Below, in pieces: positions 17,846 to 25,813 of a DNA stretch of 64,000 nucleotides. Source of the DNA: Palsa-147 sp049279675 (lineage in GTDB: Bacteria; Acidobacteriota; Terriglobia; Acidiferrales; UBA7541); assembly GCA_049279675.1 (NCBI GenBank), contig JBAPOP010000154.1:1-64000 (forward strand), written 5' to 3'. The position numbers were made by a program, and so were the translations under genes. The notes beneath the pieces were generated by a model. That model saw only the letters and a program-made list of their open reading frames with translations. It searched no databases and was not told the DNA's origin. Positions within the stretch are counted from its first letter, which is position 1. Each line of letters starts with the position of its first letter.

Positions 17846-18727
17846 CTACGAATTTCGTTCCGACGCGCCGACGCGAACCAACGGCACGCGGGGATCGCGC
17901 TCCAATCCTGTTTTGCGGAGGTGCGCGTAGCGCGGATCGTCGCTCGCAGCCATTGAACGGGCGCTCCCGGCGAGCACGTTCAGGTAGTACACGTCATATC
18001 CGTGCGCGGCGACCACGGGATGGTAGCCATCCTTAATCAAGACGAGGTCGCCATCGACGAGGGTCAACGTGTTGTCACGCGTTCCTGCGGCGTCGTACAG
18101 GCGTTGGAATGCGTATCCTTCGGGTTTGCTGATCCTGTAGTAGTAGGTCTCGTCGAGGTCGACCTCCGCCGGAGGATTGTGGACGTCGTGCTTATGGGGA
18201 GGATAGCTCGACCAATTTCCGCTGGGCGTATAGACCTCGCAGAGCAAGAGCTTGTCGGCGGGGAATTCCGGGCGAATGACATCGACAATCTGACGAGTGC
18301 AATTTCCTCCGCCGCGAATTTCCTCGCGGCAATCCGCTGGAGTAATGATTCGAGGGCTGACTCGAGCGGAGGAGGGAGCGCGGCAGTCCGCCAATTCACA
18401 AGTGGTGATCGCAGAAATTTCAAAAGGCGTGCGGCTCGGTAGATATACGGCGTACGGATAGCCGCTGAAGACGTCCTTACGTCCGCCGATCTCGCGGGGC
18501 CCGTCGCCCCAGTCGATTGTTGCCCGCCCTCCGAGAATCACGAGTGCGGCTTCTTCGTCGCGCGTGTCGCTCTGCCAATACTGTCCGGCAATCAGCCGGC
18601 GCACTGAGAAATTGATCGTCTTCCAGTTGGCTCGCTCGCGTGTAACAGAAATGAGTACTCCGGATTTGTCGTCCGCGACCTTGGCCGGATGAATCAATAC
18701 CTCCTGAGCGTAAGAAGTTTCAGCCAT
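17846..18727 (-). CDS. iolB: 5-deoxy-glucuronate isomerase
   Basis: Cupin-type isomerase of 293 residues, close to the normal IolB length. It converts 5-deoxy-D-glucuronate to 5-dehydro-2-deoxy-D-gluconate in inositol breakdown. Recognisable segments include SGYPYAVYLPSRTPFEI, the metal-binding cupin run SYPPHKHDVHNPP followed by EVDLDETYYYRISKPEGYAFQRLY, and LVLIKDGYHPVVAAHGYDVYYLNVLAG. ATG 18727 has GGGAGGT upstream. The gene follows the TonB receptor by about 130 bp with a strong terminator hairpin in between, and is followed by iolG-like and iolE-like genes. IolB is a pathway-specific family, so it is the best evidence that this operon handles inositol or a close relative. Confidence 0.88.
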   Translation of the reverse strand: MAETSYAQEVLIHPAKVADDKSGVLISVTRERANWKTINFSVRRLIAGQYWQSDTRDEEAALVILGGRATIDWGDGPREIGGRKDVFSGYPYAVYLPSRTPFEISAITTCELADCRAPSSARVSPRIITPADCREEIRGGGNCTRQIVDVIRPEFPADKLLLCEVYTPSGNWSSYPPHKHDVHNPPAEVDLDETYYYRISKPEGYAFQRLYDAAGTRDNTLTLVDGDLVLIKDGYHPVVAAHGYDVYYLNVLAGSARSMAASDDPRYAHLRKTGLERDPRVPLVRVGASERNS

Positions 18728-18816
18728 GTCTACCTCCCGGGGGAACCGACACGTGGACGCTGAACATAATCCTGAAGGGCGTTTGCTCCGAACCGGTATC
18801 GGAAACAGACTTGCTC

Positions 18817-18853
18817 AAAAGAAAACGCGGGAGCGGCTCTCGCCGCTCCCGCG
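18817..18853 (-). terminator. Strong intrinsic terminator between TonB receptor and iolB
   Basis: On the minus strand a perfect 12-bp stem (arms CGCGGGAGCGGC and GCCGCTCCCGCG) with a 4-nt loop is followed by TTTTCTTTT. It starts 8 bp after the TAG of the TonB receptor. It should end most transcripts there, leaving iolB-iolG-iolE at a lower level or under a promoter of their own. Confidence 0.85.
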
Positions 18854-18860
18854 CAGGGAA

Positions 18861-21800
18861 CTAGAAATACAGCTTCAGTGCGAACTGGATTTCACGAGGA
18901 TCACCCGGTCCGCCCGAATCGGTACCCAAAGTCGGCGTGATCGTGTTGGAAACTTTGCCAAACGAACCCAGACTGCCTTGGGAATAGCTCGCATTTGGAT
19001 TTGCGAAGTTGGGATGATTGAAGGCATTGAAGAATTCAGTCCTGAATTGCAGCTGATATCGTTCCGTAAACTTAAATTGTTTGAACAGACTCAGGTCCCA
19101 CATCTGGATTCCGGGACCGTGATACGGATAGGGTGTACAGGTCCCGAACTGTCCTGGACCGGGCTGCGCAAACGCCGCCGGATTGATATAAAAGCCCGTG
19201 GTTGTGTACAGTTTGTGGTTGGTCGTCGCGCCCGCGAAGGCATCGCCTATACAATCCGCGTAAAGTGAATTGTGACCGTCCACCACGCCATCGTTGTTGG
19301 CAGAGACTTGAAAGGGACTCCCGGTCTGTTCCGTTACGATCCCGTTGAATTGCCATCCTCCCAACCAGCGACTGGCGAAATTATCGCCGTTCATGTAGGG
19401 TTTCCCCTGACCGACCGGCAACTCCCACAAGAAACTCCCCACGAAACGGCTGCGAATGTCGAGAATTGAATTGCCCATCTCCGCAGCGTAATCATACGAG
19501 TTTTGAGGATACAGTCCGGACGTCAAGTGGTCGGTGAAATTGGCGAGACCGTGCGCGTAGGTGTATCCCAAGTTGAAACTCAAGCCATGGGACATCCTTT
19601 GCCGCAACGCAAGCTCGATCGAGTTGTAGTCCGTATTCCCATCATAGGTCGCAGTTTCAAGGTTTCCATCGGTGGTATTGTTTGAGCAACCGGAGCCATT
19701 AAATGTGTCGACTGGGCCTGTTGCCGTGGTCAAGTTGGGATAGGGGTACTGCAAAATCGGACAGCCCGTGTCGAAGCCCGTGATCATCGGCTGGTTATAG
19801 TCACGCAGCCTGTCCTCTTTGCGGCCCCAATTGCCAACGTATGTGGCCGCCAGCACGGTGTTGCCGGCAACCTGGTATTCGAGTCCGAAGCTCGTCTGCT
19901 CAACGTACGGAGTGCGTTGATTCGGATCCTGGGCGCGTATTTGCAGCTGAGTCAAATTGACTGCCGTGGACTGAGTAAGGGAAGTGGGTATCCCATTCTG
20001 TAGCTGGAAGACGGTGCTGGATGGGCTGAAGTCTGCGATGTTGGTATCGATAAAGAACGGCGGGTTGAGCTGGAGCAGGGCTTCCGAGCCTATCCGGTTC
20101 ACGTGCTGATAGAAAACTCCGTATCCGCCTCGCCAAACGAGGCGCGGCAGCATCTGGTAAGCAAAGCCAAGACGCGGCGCGAAATTACGCAGATCTGGAT
20201 GAATCAGCGCCCGATTATACCAACCGGTCGCGTTGCTCGCCGCAGTGATAATTTCCCCGCCATTCGCCGGCGAGAAGTTCGAGGTCTGGTTACGCCGATC
20301 TATGAGCGGAGCGAAAAGCTCATAGCGAAGACCGTAAGTAAGGGTAAGTTTGGAAGTCGTTCTCCAGGTGTCCATGGCATAGAAGGAGTGTCCCGGTTGG
20401 AAATAATGGACTACGTGGGGAGTTGTATAAAACGCGTCGTCTACGTCTCCAAGCACCAAATCAGGCAGGCCAAACCCGAAACCGGCGGCGACAGATCCGC
20501 CTTCATAAAAAAGAGCTTCAGGTGCTTCTATGTCGAAGAAATTGTCCGTCCGCCTGAGGTATTGATACCCGAACTTGAAACTGTGACTGCCTTTCAACCA
20601 ATTCAGGTTCTCAACGAGGTTCCAAGCTTGCGAAATCTGGTACTGAGGCCGCCAGCCCGCCGATCCCATGTTCACCAGGCCGTTGAACTGGAACGCAGGA
20701 AGGCCAGCGTCGTTCGGACCTGGCGGGACTCCCGACAAACCGATAGCGGACTCGGCCTGAGAACTGCCGAGTGTTAATCCCAGAGGATCGCTATGCGCGT
20801 AGTCACGGCTGAAGCCGAAACGCAGGTCGTTGACCAACGAGTTCGAGAGTGTGTGCGTCCAACCCAGCGCGAGTGATTGCTGGTGCCAGCGATACTGTGT
20901 TGCGAATTCGCCGTTGCCGATCAAGGGATTGCTGGTCCACAAAGGGTCCTGGCGGTTCACATGGCGATAGCTGTAGCTTCCGAAGATTTGATCCTTCGAA
21001 CTCATGTTGTAGTCGATACGCGCGTCCAAGGAATTTTGGTCATTGGGAATTGAGGTCGGAAATACGTAGTTGCCCGCTCCCGTCCAGCTCCCCGGTGTTC
21101 CTTCGGCGGCCACCGCGGCCGGGAGATTCGGAACCGCTGTGCCAGCGACCAAGGCCAAAAACTTCTGCGCGACGGGATCGAAGCATCCCGCCTGAACAAT
21201 ATTTCCGACAAAGCAATTGGCCTGGCTGGTGATCCCTATTGGATTGGTCAAAGCAAAGGGCAATTCCGTAAAATTGCCCTGGTCCATCAGCGGTGTGGGA
21301 ACCGTGCTTAGTTCGGTAGTGCCATCTCGGCTGGTGAAGCGTGCGAGATCGCCAAAGAAAAACAGTTTGTCCTTCACGATCGGGCCGCCGATCGTTCCCC
21401 CGAATTGATTCTGGCTGAAGCCGCCGCGCGGATCACCGGCCACATTGTTGATCCACGTGTTCGCATTCAGAACCTTATTCCGGAAGAACTCGTACAGATC
21501 TCCGTGGTAGCCATTGGTGCCGGACTTGATGGTGGCATTGACCACAGCTCCCGCGGAATTACCGAATTCAGCGGAGTAAGTGCGCGTCTGAATCTTGAAC
21601 TCTTGCAGCGCATCGGGAGGCGGCTGCACAACTTGCACCGAAGCTTCCTGCAGGTTTTCCGAGAACGAGTTATTGTCGATACCGTTCAGCACGAAATTAT
21701 TTTGGAGTTGAGAGTTCCCGTTTGCGCTGAACAGGTCTGTCGCGAAGTTACCCGACGGTGGCGAAAGCCTAATTACGCCGGGTTCCAATAGCGCCAAATC

Positions 21801-22283
21801 AGCATAGCGTCGTCCGTTCAAAGGAAGGTCATTGATGTGCTGAGAATTCACGACACTTCCCACATCGGCTGTTTGAGTTTGCAAAATCGGCTCGCGAGCC
21901 TCTACCACTACCTGTTGCTTTACGGAGCCAACCTTCAAAGTGAAATCAATCGAGAGATGGTCCTGCACGTGGACTTCGACGTCGTCTCGCAAAGCACTTC
22001 CAAATCCGTCGGCGCTCGCTTCCACGGAATATGTGCCGGGGATCAATGTCAGAACCTGATATTCGCCCGCGCTGTCGACGGGGGTGGTGGAGACGACTCC
22101 CGTAGCCTTATTCGTGATCGTGACGGTTGCCTTCGCTATTACGGCACCGGACGGGTCTTGAACGCGACCGGCAATCGCGCCGCGGTCGATTTGTCCAAAC
22201 GCAGGCAGAGCAGAAACCGCGAGCAACGCCACAACCACGATTGCCCAATCCAGCAATCTCCAAGCTCTCATTCCTCGATTCAT
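18861..22283 (-). CDS. TonB-dependent receptor, Oar-like, with carboxypeptidase-regulatory domain (second copy)
   Basis: Outer-membrane importer of about 1140 residues with the same plan as the receptor at 183-3827. It has a signal peptide (IVVVALLAVSALPAFGQ), a regulatory Ig-like domain at about 35-115 (GAIAGRVQDPSGAV), a plug with LPLNGRRYADLALL, FVLNGIDNNS and YSAEFGNSAGAVVNATIKSG, a barrel, and a terminal FALKLYF. ATG 22283 is preferred: GTGGAGG lies 5 bp upstream, whereas the GTG at 22295 is part of that ribosome site. Its promoter is TTGACA-N17-TAATTG at 22603-22631 with a LacI-type operator just downstream. Downstream iolB-iolG-iolE suggest a polyol or inositol-glycoside ligand. Confidence 0.9.
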   Translation of the reverse strand: MNRGMRAWRLLDWAIVVVALLAVSALPAFGQIDRGAIAGRVQDPSGAVIAKATVTITNKATGVVSTTPVDSAGEYQVLTLIPGTYSVEASADGFGSALRDDVEVHVQDHLSIDFTLKVGSVKQQVVVEAREPILQTQTADVGSVVNSQHINDLPLNGRRYADLALLEPGVIRLSPPSGNFATDLFSANGNSQLQNNFVLNGIDNNSFSENLQEASVQVVQPPPDALQEFKIQTRTYSAEFGNSAGAVVNATIKSGTNGYHGDLYEFFRNKVLNANTWINNVAGDPRGGFSQNQFGGTIGGPIVKDKLFFFGDLARFTSRDGTTELSTVPTPLMDQGNFTELPFALTNPIGITSQANCFVGNIVQAGCFDPVAQKFLALVAGTAVPNLPAAVAAEGTPGSWTGAGNYVFPTSIPNDQNSLDARIDYNMSSKDQIFGSYSYRHVNRQDPLWTSNPLIGNGEFATQYRWHQQSLALGWTHTLSNSLVNDLRFGFSRDYAHSDPLGLTLGSSQAESAIGLSGVPPGPNDAGLPAFQFNGLVNMGSAGWRPQYQISQAWNLVENLNWLKGSHSFKFGYQYLRRTDNFFDIEAPEALFYEGGSVAAGFGFGLPDLVLGDVDDAFYTTPHVVHYFQPGHSFYAMDTWRTTSKLTLTYGLRYELFAPLIDRRNQTSNFSPANGGEIITAASNATGWYNRALIHPDLRNFAPRLGFAYQMLPRLVWRGGYGVFYQHVNRIGSEALLQLNPPFFIDTNIADFSPSSTVFQLQNGIPTSLTQSTAVNLTQLQIRAQDPNQRTPYVEQTSFGLEYQVAGNTVLAATYVGNWGRKEDRLRDYNQPMITGFDTGCPILQYPYPNLTTATGPVDTFNGSGCSNNTTDGNLETATYDGNTDYNSIELALRQRMSHGLSFNLGYTYAHGLANFTDHLTSGLYPQNSYDYAAEMGNSILDIRSRFVGSFLWELPVGQGKPYMNGDNFASRWLGGWQFNGIVTEQTGSPFQVSANNDGVVDGHNSLYADCIGDAFAGATTNHKLYTTTGFYINPAAFAQPGPGQFGTCTPYPYHGPGIQMWDLSLFKQFKFTERYQLQFRTEFFNAFNHPNFANPNASYSQGSLGSFGKVSNTITPTLGTDSGGPGDPREIQFALKLYF

Positions 22284-22573
22284 TCCAGCCTCCACTTTTC
22301 AGATTCGACGAGCGGTCTCAAACAGCATGACGCGATTTGATTCGAAATCAACGACGCATCCGTCACTCGCATGAAATCAAGAATGGAACCATTACGTACG
22401 CTGCGTGCCATCGGCCTAACTGCAACCGCCGACTCGACGGCGAACCCATTCGCCCCAGCATGCGCGGAATACTAAGCACGCATGCCGAACCACGTCGTCA
22501 CGAAAAGGGAGGGAGAAAACATGGGTACGGTCGCTTCAAAACTGCCCCCAAAGACCCACACCCCCCGAGCGTG

Positions 22574-22587
22574 CCGAAACGATTCGG
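22574..22587. promoter_or_regulatory. LacI-type operator (site 2) over the TonB receptor transcription start
   Basis: CCGAAACGATTCGG, identical to site 1 over all 14 bp. On the minus strand it lies 15 bp downstream of the -10 box of the TonB receptor promoter, so it covers about +9 to +22. That is a classic repression position. Confidence 0.75.
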
Positions 22588-22602
22588 TTTCCGATACCTG
22601 GA

Positions 22603-22631
22603 CAATTAACATCCGCAAAAATAGTTGTCAA
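22603..22631 (-). promoter_or_regulatory. Promoter of the TonB receptor-iol operon
   Basis: On the minus strand TTGACA (22626-22631) is followed after 17 bp by TAATTG (22603-22608). This leaves a leader of about 310 nt before the receptor ATG; I see no recognisable riboswitch in that leader. Confidence 0.55.
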
Positions 22632-22719
22632 GCCAATTTTTGAGAAACCTGCTTTCTGCTGCTCAGTTGGGTATATTTGAGAGTATATACCTGCCACGAA
22701 TCGGCAATCGCTACCGATG

Positions 22720-22733
22720 CCAAAACGTTTTGG
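22720..22733. promoter_or_regulatory. LacI-type operator (site 3) before the PIG-L deacetylase gene
   Basis: CCAAAACGTTTTGG, a perfect 14-bp palindrome followed by TATTTTTG. It ends 8 bp before the TTGACA box at 22742. Together with site 2 it sits between two divergent promoters. Confidence 0.75.
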
Positions 22734-22741
22734 TATTTTTG

Positions 22742-22769
22742 TTGACAACATCTCTTGCGGACGTACAAT
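22742..22769 (+). promoter_or_regulatory. Promoter of the PIG-L deacetylase gene
   Basis: TTGACA (22742-22747), 16-bp spacer, TACAAT (22764-22769). The start codon lies about 130 bp downstream. Confidence 0.65.
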
Positions 22770-22902
22770 GCCGTTGCTCCGGCCGAAAATACGGAGGCTC
22801 GATGCCGAGCGCCGCAATGTTTCGTCCAACTCAAAATGCATCGCGTTTTCCATGGTGATGGAATATTTCAGTAGATATTCTGCTTTGCGCAAAGGGGGGA
22901 GA

Positions 22903-25770
22903 ATGGGATCACGATTCAGCAAGTTTCTTTTAGTTATGGCCGCTCTTGGCTGTGCAGTGCCGCTTCTGTTCCGGTCACTGCCCGTAGGGGCGCAATCTCC
23001 CGTCGCTGTTACTTCGAGGCCGATTCAGGCCGGGGAACAGCTGGATATTGACCGTGGAGCGCCCGCACTTTGGCAGAGCCTCGTAAAGCTGCATACGCGA
23101 ACTAGCTTGCTGATGGTCACCGCGCATCCCGACGACGAAGACGGAGCAATGTTGACTTATGAATCGCGAGGACAAGGCGGACGAGTCAGCTTGTTGACGC
23201 TTAACCGCGGCGAAGGCGGCGCAAATGTCATGTCATCGGATTATTTTGACGCGCTGGGCTTGGTGCGCACCGAAGAACTTCTAGCGGCGGATCGCTACTA
23301 TGGGGTGCAACAATTCTGGACGCGAATGGTCGACTTTGGCTTCTCCAAAACTAAGGAAGAATCACTCGACAAGTGGGGACACGACAAAACGCTCTCGGAC
23401 GTAGTGCGCGTCGTACGAATGACGCGCCCCCTCGTCATCACTTCCGTTTTCGTCGGAGGCCGCACGGACGGTCATAGTAATCACCAGGTTGCCGGGCAGA
23501 TGGCGCAAGAGGCTTTCAAGGCTGCCGGTGACCCAAACATGTTCCCCGAGCAGCTCAAAGAGGGCCTGCACACATGGAAGCCGATAAAAGATTATGCTGT
23601 CGTGCCGTTTTCCCCCGTTACCGACAAGGGGATTCTTGACTACGCAGACGGAAAATATTATCCCGCCGAATTTAACAACTACACCGATGGCACCGTAATA
23701 AAAGGCGCGCTTTCCACATCCGTCCAAATTCCTGAGGGCGAGTACAACCCGCTCATTGGATTGACGTACGTGCAGATCTCCCGCTTAGGCCTCGGCAATC
23801 AGAAGTCTCAGAGTGGCGGCACCAGCCTGCCGCCGGCCGAAGAAGAGATGCGCGACTATCACCGATTTGCGTCTCTAGTCTCCGTGCCGGAAAAAGAGTC
23901 CTCCTTTTTTGATGGAATCGACGTATCACTTGCAGGCATCGCAAACTTGGCACAAGGCGGCGACGCCGCTTTCCTGAAGGACGGTCTAACTCAGATCAAT
24001 TCTCTCGTCGAAAAGGCGATGAGTGATTACTCGGCGCCACATCCGGAAGCGATTGCCTCCACGCTGGCGGCAGGCTTGAAACAAACGAACGAACTGATCG
24101 CGAAAGTCACCAGCAGCGGCTTGTCGGAAGATTCGAAGTACGACGTGATGCACGAATTAAGAGTGAAGCAGACGCAATTTGAAAACGCCCTCGCCGAATC
24201 ACTGGGTATCTCGGTGCTGGTGACGCTTGCTCCCGAGAAGGAACCGGCAGGGCCTTTCGCTCGCTTCTTCCGAAATCAACCATCTTTCCAAGTAGCAATT
24301 CCCGGACAAGAATTCTGGGTAAAAGTTCATACGACGAATCCAACCAATCTTCCCGTGGAATTGCGGGACGCGGTATTGGAAGGCCCGGCGGACGAAAAAT
24401 GGACGATCGATCCTGCGACGCAAGCGGGAACCACACTAAAAGGAAATCAGTCCGCGGATTTGCGGTTTACAGTTCACGCTGCGCCCGACGCGAGCTTCAC
24501 GCGGCCCTATTTCACACGTCCTAACATTGAGCAGGCCTACTACGATATTCAAGTACCGAAGGACCTCAATCTGACTTTAGCTCCCTATCCGCTATCCGCC
24601 AGATTGCATTTCGTTTTCGACGGCGTGCCATTCGAGCAGGCGCAGGTTGTGCAATCGGTGAAGCGGGTAACGGGCCCCGGCACGGTGCTCGAGCCGCTGG
24701 TCGTAGGCCCGGCCATTTCGGTATCCATCTCGCCGCAGGCAGGAATCGTTCCGCTGGATGCCAAATCCTTTGAAGTCGCGGTCAGCATTCACAGTAACGT
24801 CAAAGGTCCGGCAAAGGGAACGGTAAGACTCGACTTGCCGGAAGGCTGGAAGGCGCCACAGGAAGAATTCTCAACGTCGAAGGACGGAGACGATCAGTCG
24901 CTCAACTTCCACGTCACGCCTACGAAGCTGATGGAAAAGGCATATGCGATCACAGCGGTCGCAACCTACGACGGCCACGATTACAAAGAGGGCTATCACA
25001 CGATCGGCTATCCCGGTTTGCGTCCCTACAATCTCTATCGAGCCTCCACCTATCGTACTAGCGGAGTTGACGTGAAGGTCGCGCCGGGCTTGAACGTGGG
25101 ATACATCGTGGGTGCCGGCGACGAAGTGCCTCAATCTCTCGTAAACCTGGGGATCAATGTTCATTTCCTAAGCCCGGAAGATTTGGCGAGCGGCAATCTT
25201 TCAAAATTCGATGCCATCGTTCTCGGCGTCCGTGCCTATGCTGCGCGCGAGGATCTCAAAACCAATAATGGCCGCATTCTCGAATACGTGAAGAACGGCG
25301 GCGTCGTGATCGTTCAATACAACACGCCGGAATACGATCACAATTACGGTCCATATCCCTACAAAATGGGCAACAACCCGGAGGAAGTTACCGACGAGGG
25401 TTCCAAAGTCGAAATCCTGGCACCATCAAATCCCGTTTTCAACTGGCCCAACAAAATCGCCGCGAAAGATTTTGAAGGTTGGGTGGAAGAGCGCGGCTCG
25501 AAATTCCTCGAGAGCTGGGATTCAGCGTACGAGCCGTTGCTGGAAACGCACGACCCTGGCCAAGCTCCGCAAAAAGGCGGCCTCGTTTACGCAAAATACG
25601 GAAAAGGCGTTTACATCTACAACGCTTACGCTTTTTACCGCCAGATGCCCGAGGGCGTGCCCGGATCGTACCGTCTATTTGCCAACATGATTAGCTTGGG
25701 GAAGAATCCACATCTCATGAGTTCTCAACCCATGAATTCCGCCACCTCGGCGGTGAAGTCCGCTCGCTGA
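22903..25770 (+). CDS. Large secreted PIG-L/LmbE-family deacetylase with NEW3-like and ThuA/GATase-like C-terminal regions
   Basis: Protein of about 955 residues. A signal peptide (FLLVMAALGCAVPLLFRSLPVGAQ) precedes a PIG-L domain at about 65-300: VTAHPDDEDGAML is the zinc/catalytic AHPDDE motif, followed by LLTLNRGEGGANV and GRTDGHSNHQVAG with the late zinc His. PIG-L enzymes remove N-acetyl groups from GlcNAc-type sugars or related substrates. The middle holds beta-rich segments like NEW3/alpha-galactosidase-associated domains (LDLPEGWKAP). The C-terminal 200 residues (FDAIVLGVRAYAAREDL, GGVVIVQYNTPEY) resemble a class I amidotransferase/ThuA-like fold. Start ATG 22903 follows AAAGGGGGGAGA; the frame is open upstream through the promoter and operator, so earlier starts are rejected. 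The substrate is unknown. Confidence 0.85.
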   Translation: MGSRFSKFLLVMAALGCAVPLLFRSLPVGAQSPVAVTSRPIQAGEQLDIDRGAPALWQSLVKLHTRTSLLMVTAHPDDEDGAMLTYESRGQGGRVSLLTLNRGEGGANVMSSDYFDALGLVRTEELLAADRYYGVQQFWTRMVDFGFSKTKEESLDKWGHDKTLSDVVRVVRMTRPLVITSVFVGGRTDGHSNHQVAGQMAQEAFKAAGDPNMFPEQLKEGLHTWKPIKDYAVVPFSPVTDKGILDYADGKYYPAEFNNYTDGTVIKGALSTSVQIPEGEYNPLIGLTYVQISRLGLGNQKSQSGGTSLPPAEEEMRDYHRFASLVSVPEKESSFFDGIDVSLAGIANLAQGGDAAFLKDGLTQINSLVEKAMSDYSAPHPEAIASTLAAGLKQTNELIAKVTSSGLSEDSKYDVMHELRVKQTQFENALAESLGISVLVTLAPEKEPAGPFARFFRNQPSFQVAIPGQEFWVKVHTTNPTNLPVELRDAVLEGPADEKWTIDPATQAGTTLKGNQSADLRFTVHAAPDASFTRPYFTRPNIEQAYYDIQVPKDLNLTLAPYPLSARLHFVFDGVPFEQAQVVQSVKRVTGPGTVLEPLVVGPAISVSISPQAGIVPLDAKSFEVAVSIHSNVKGPAKGTVRLDLPEGWKAPQEEFSTSKDGDDQSLNFHVTPTKLMEKAYAITAVATYDGHDYKEGYHTIGYPGLRPYNLYRASTYRTSGVDVKVAPGLNVGYIVGAGDEVPQSLVNLGINVHFLSPEDLASGNLSKFDAIVLGVRAYAAREDLKTNNGRILEYVKNGGVVIVQYNTPEYDHNYGPYPYKMGNNPEEVTDEGSKVEILAPSNPVFNWPNKIAAKDFEGWVEERGSKFLESWDSAYEPLLETHDPGQAPQKGGLVYAKYGKGVYIYNAYAFYRQMPEGVPGSYRLFANMISLGKNPHLMSSQPMNSATSAVKSAR

Positions 25771-25813
25771 TCCGGCCGCTAAATGGATGGACTTGATTGA
25801 CACCGGACTTTGA

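Noticed and set aside
18770..18810. Degenerate operator-like sequence (CCGATACCGGTTCGG on the minus strand) before iolB
   Set aside because: It has an extra base and no CpG-centred symmetry matching the five good sites.
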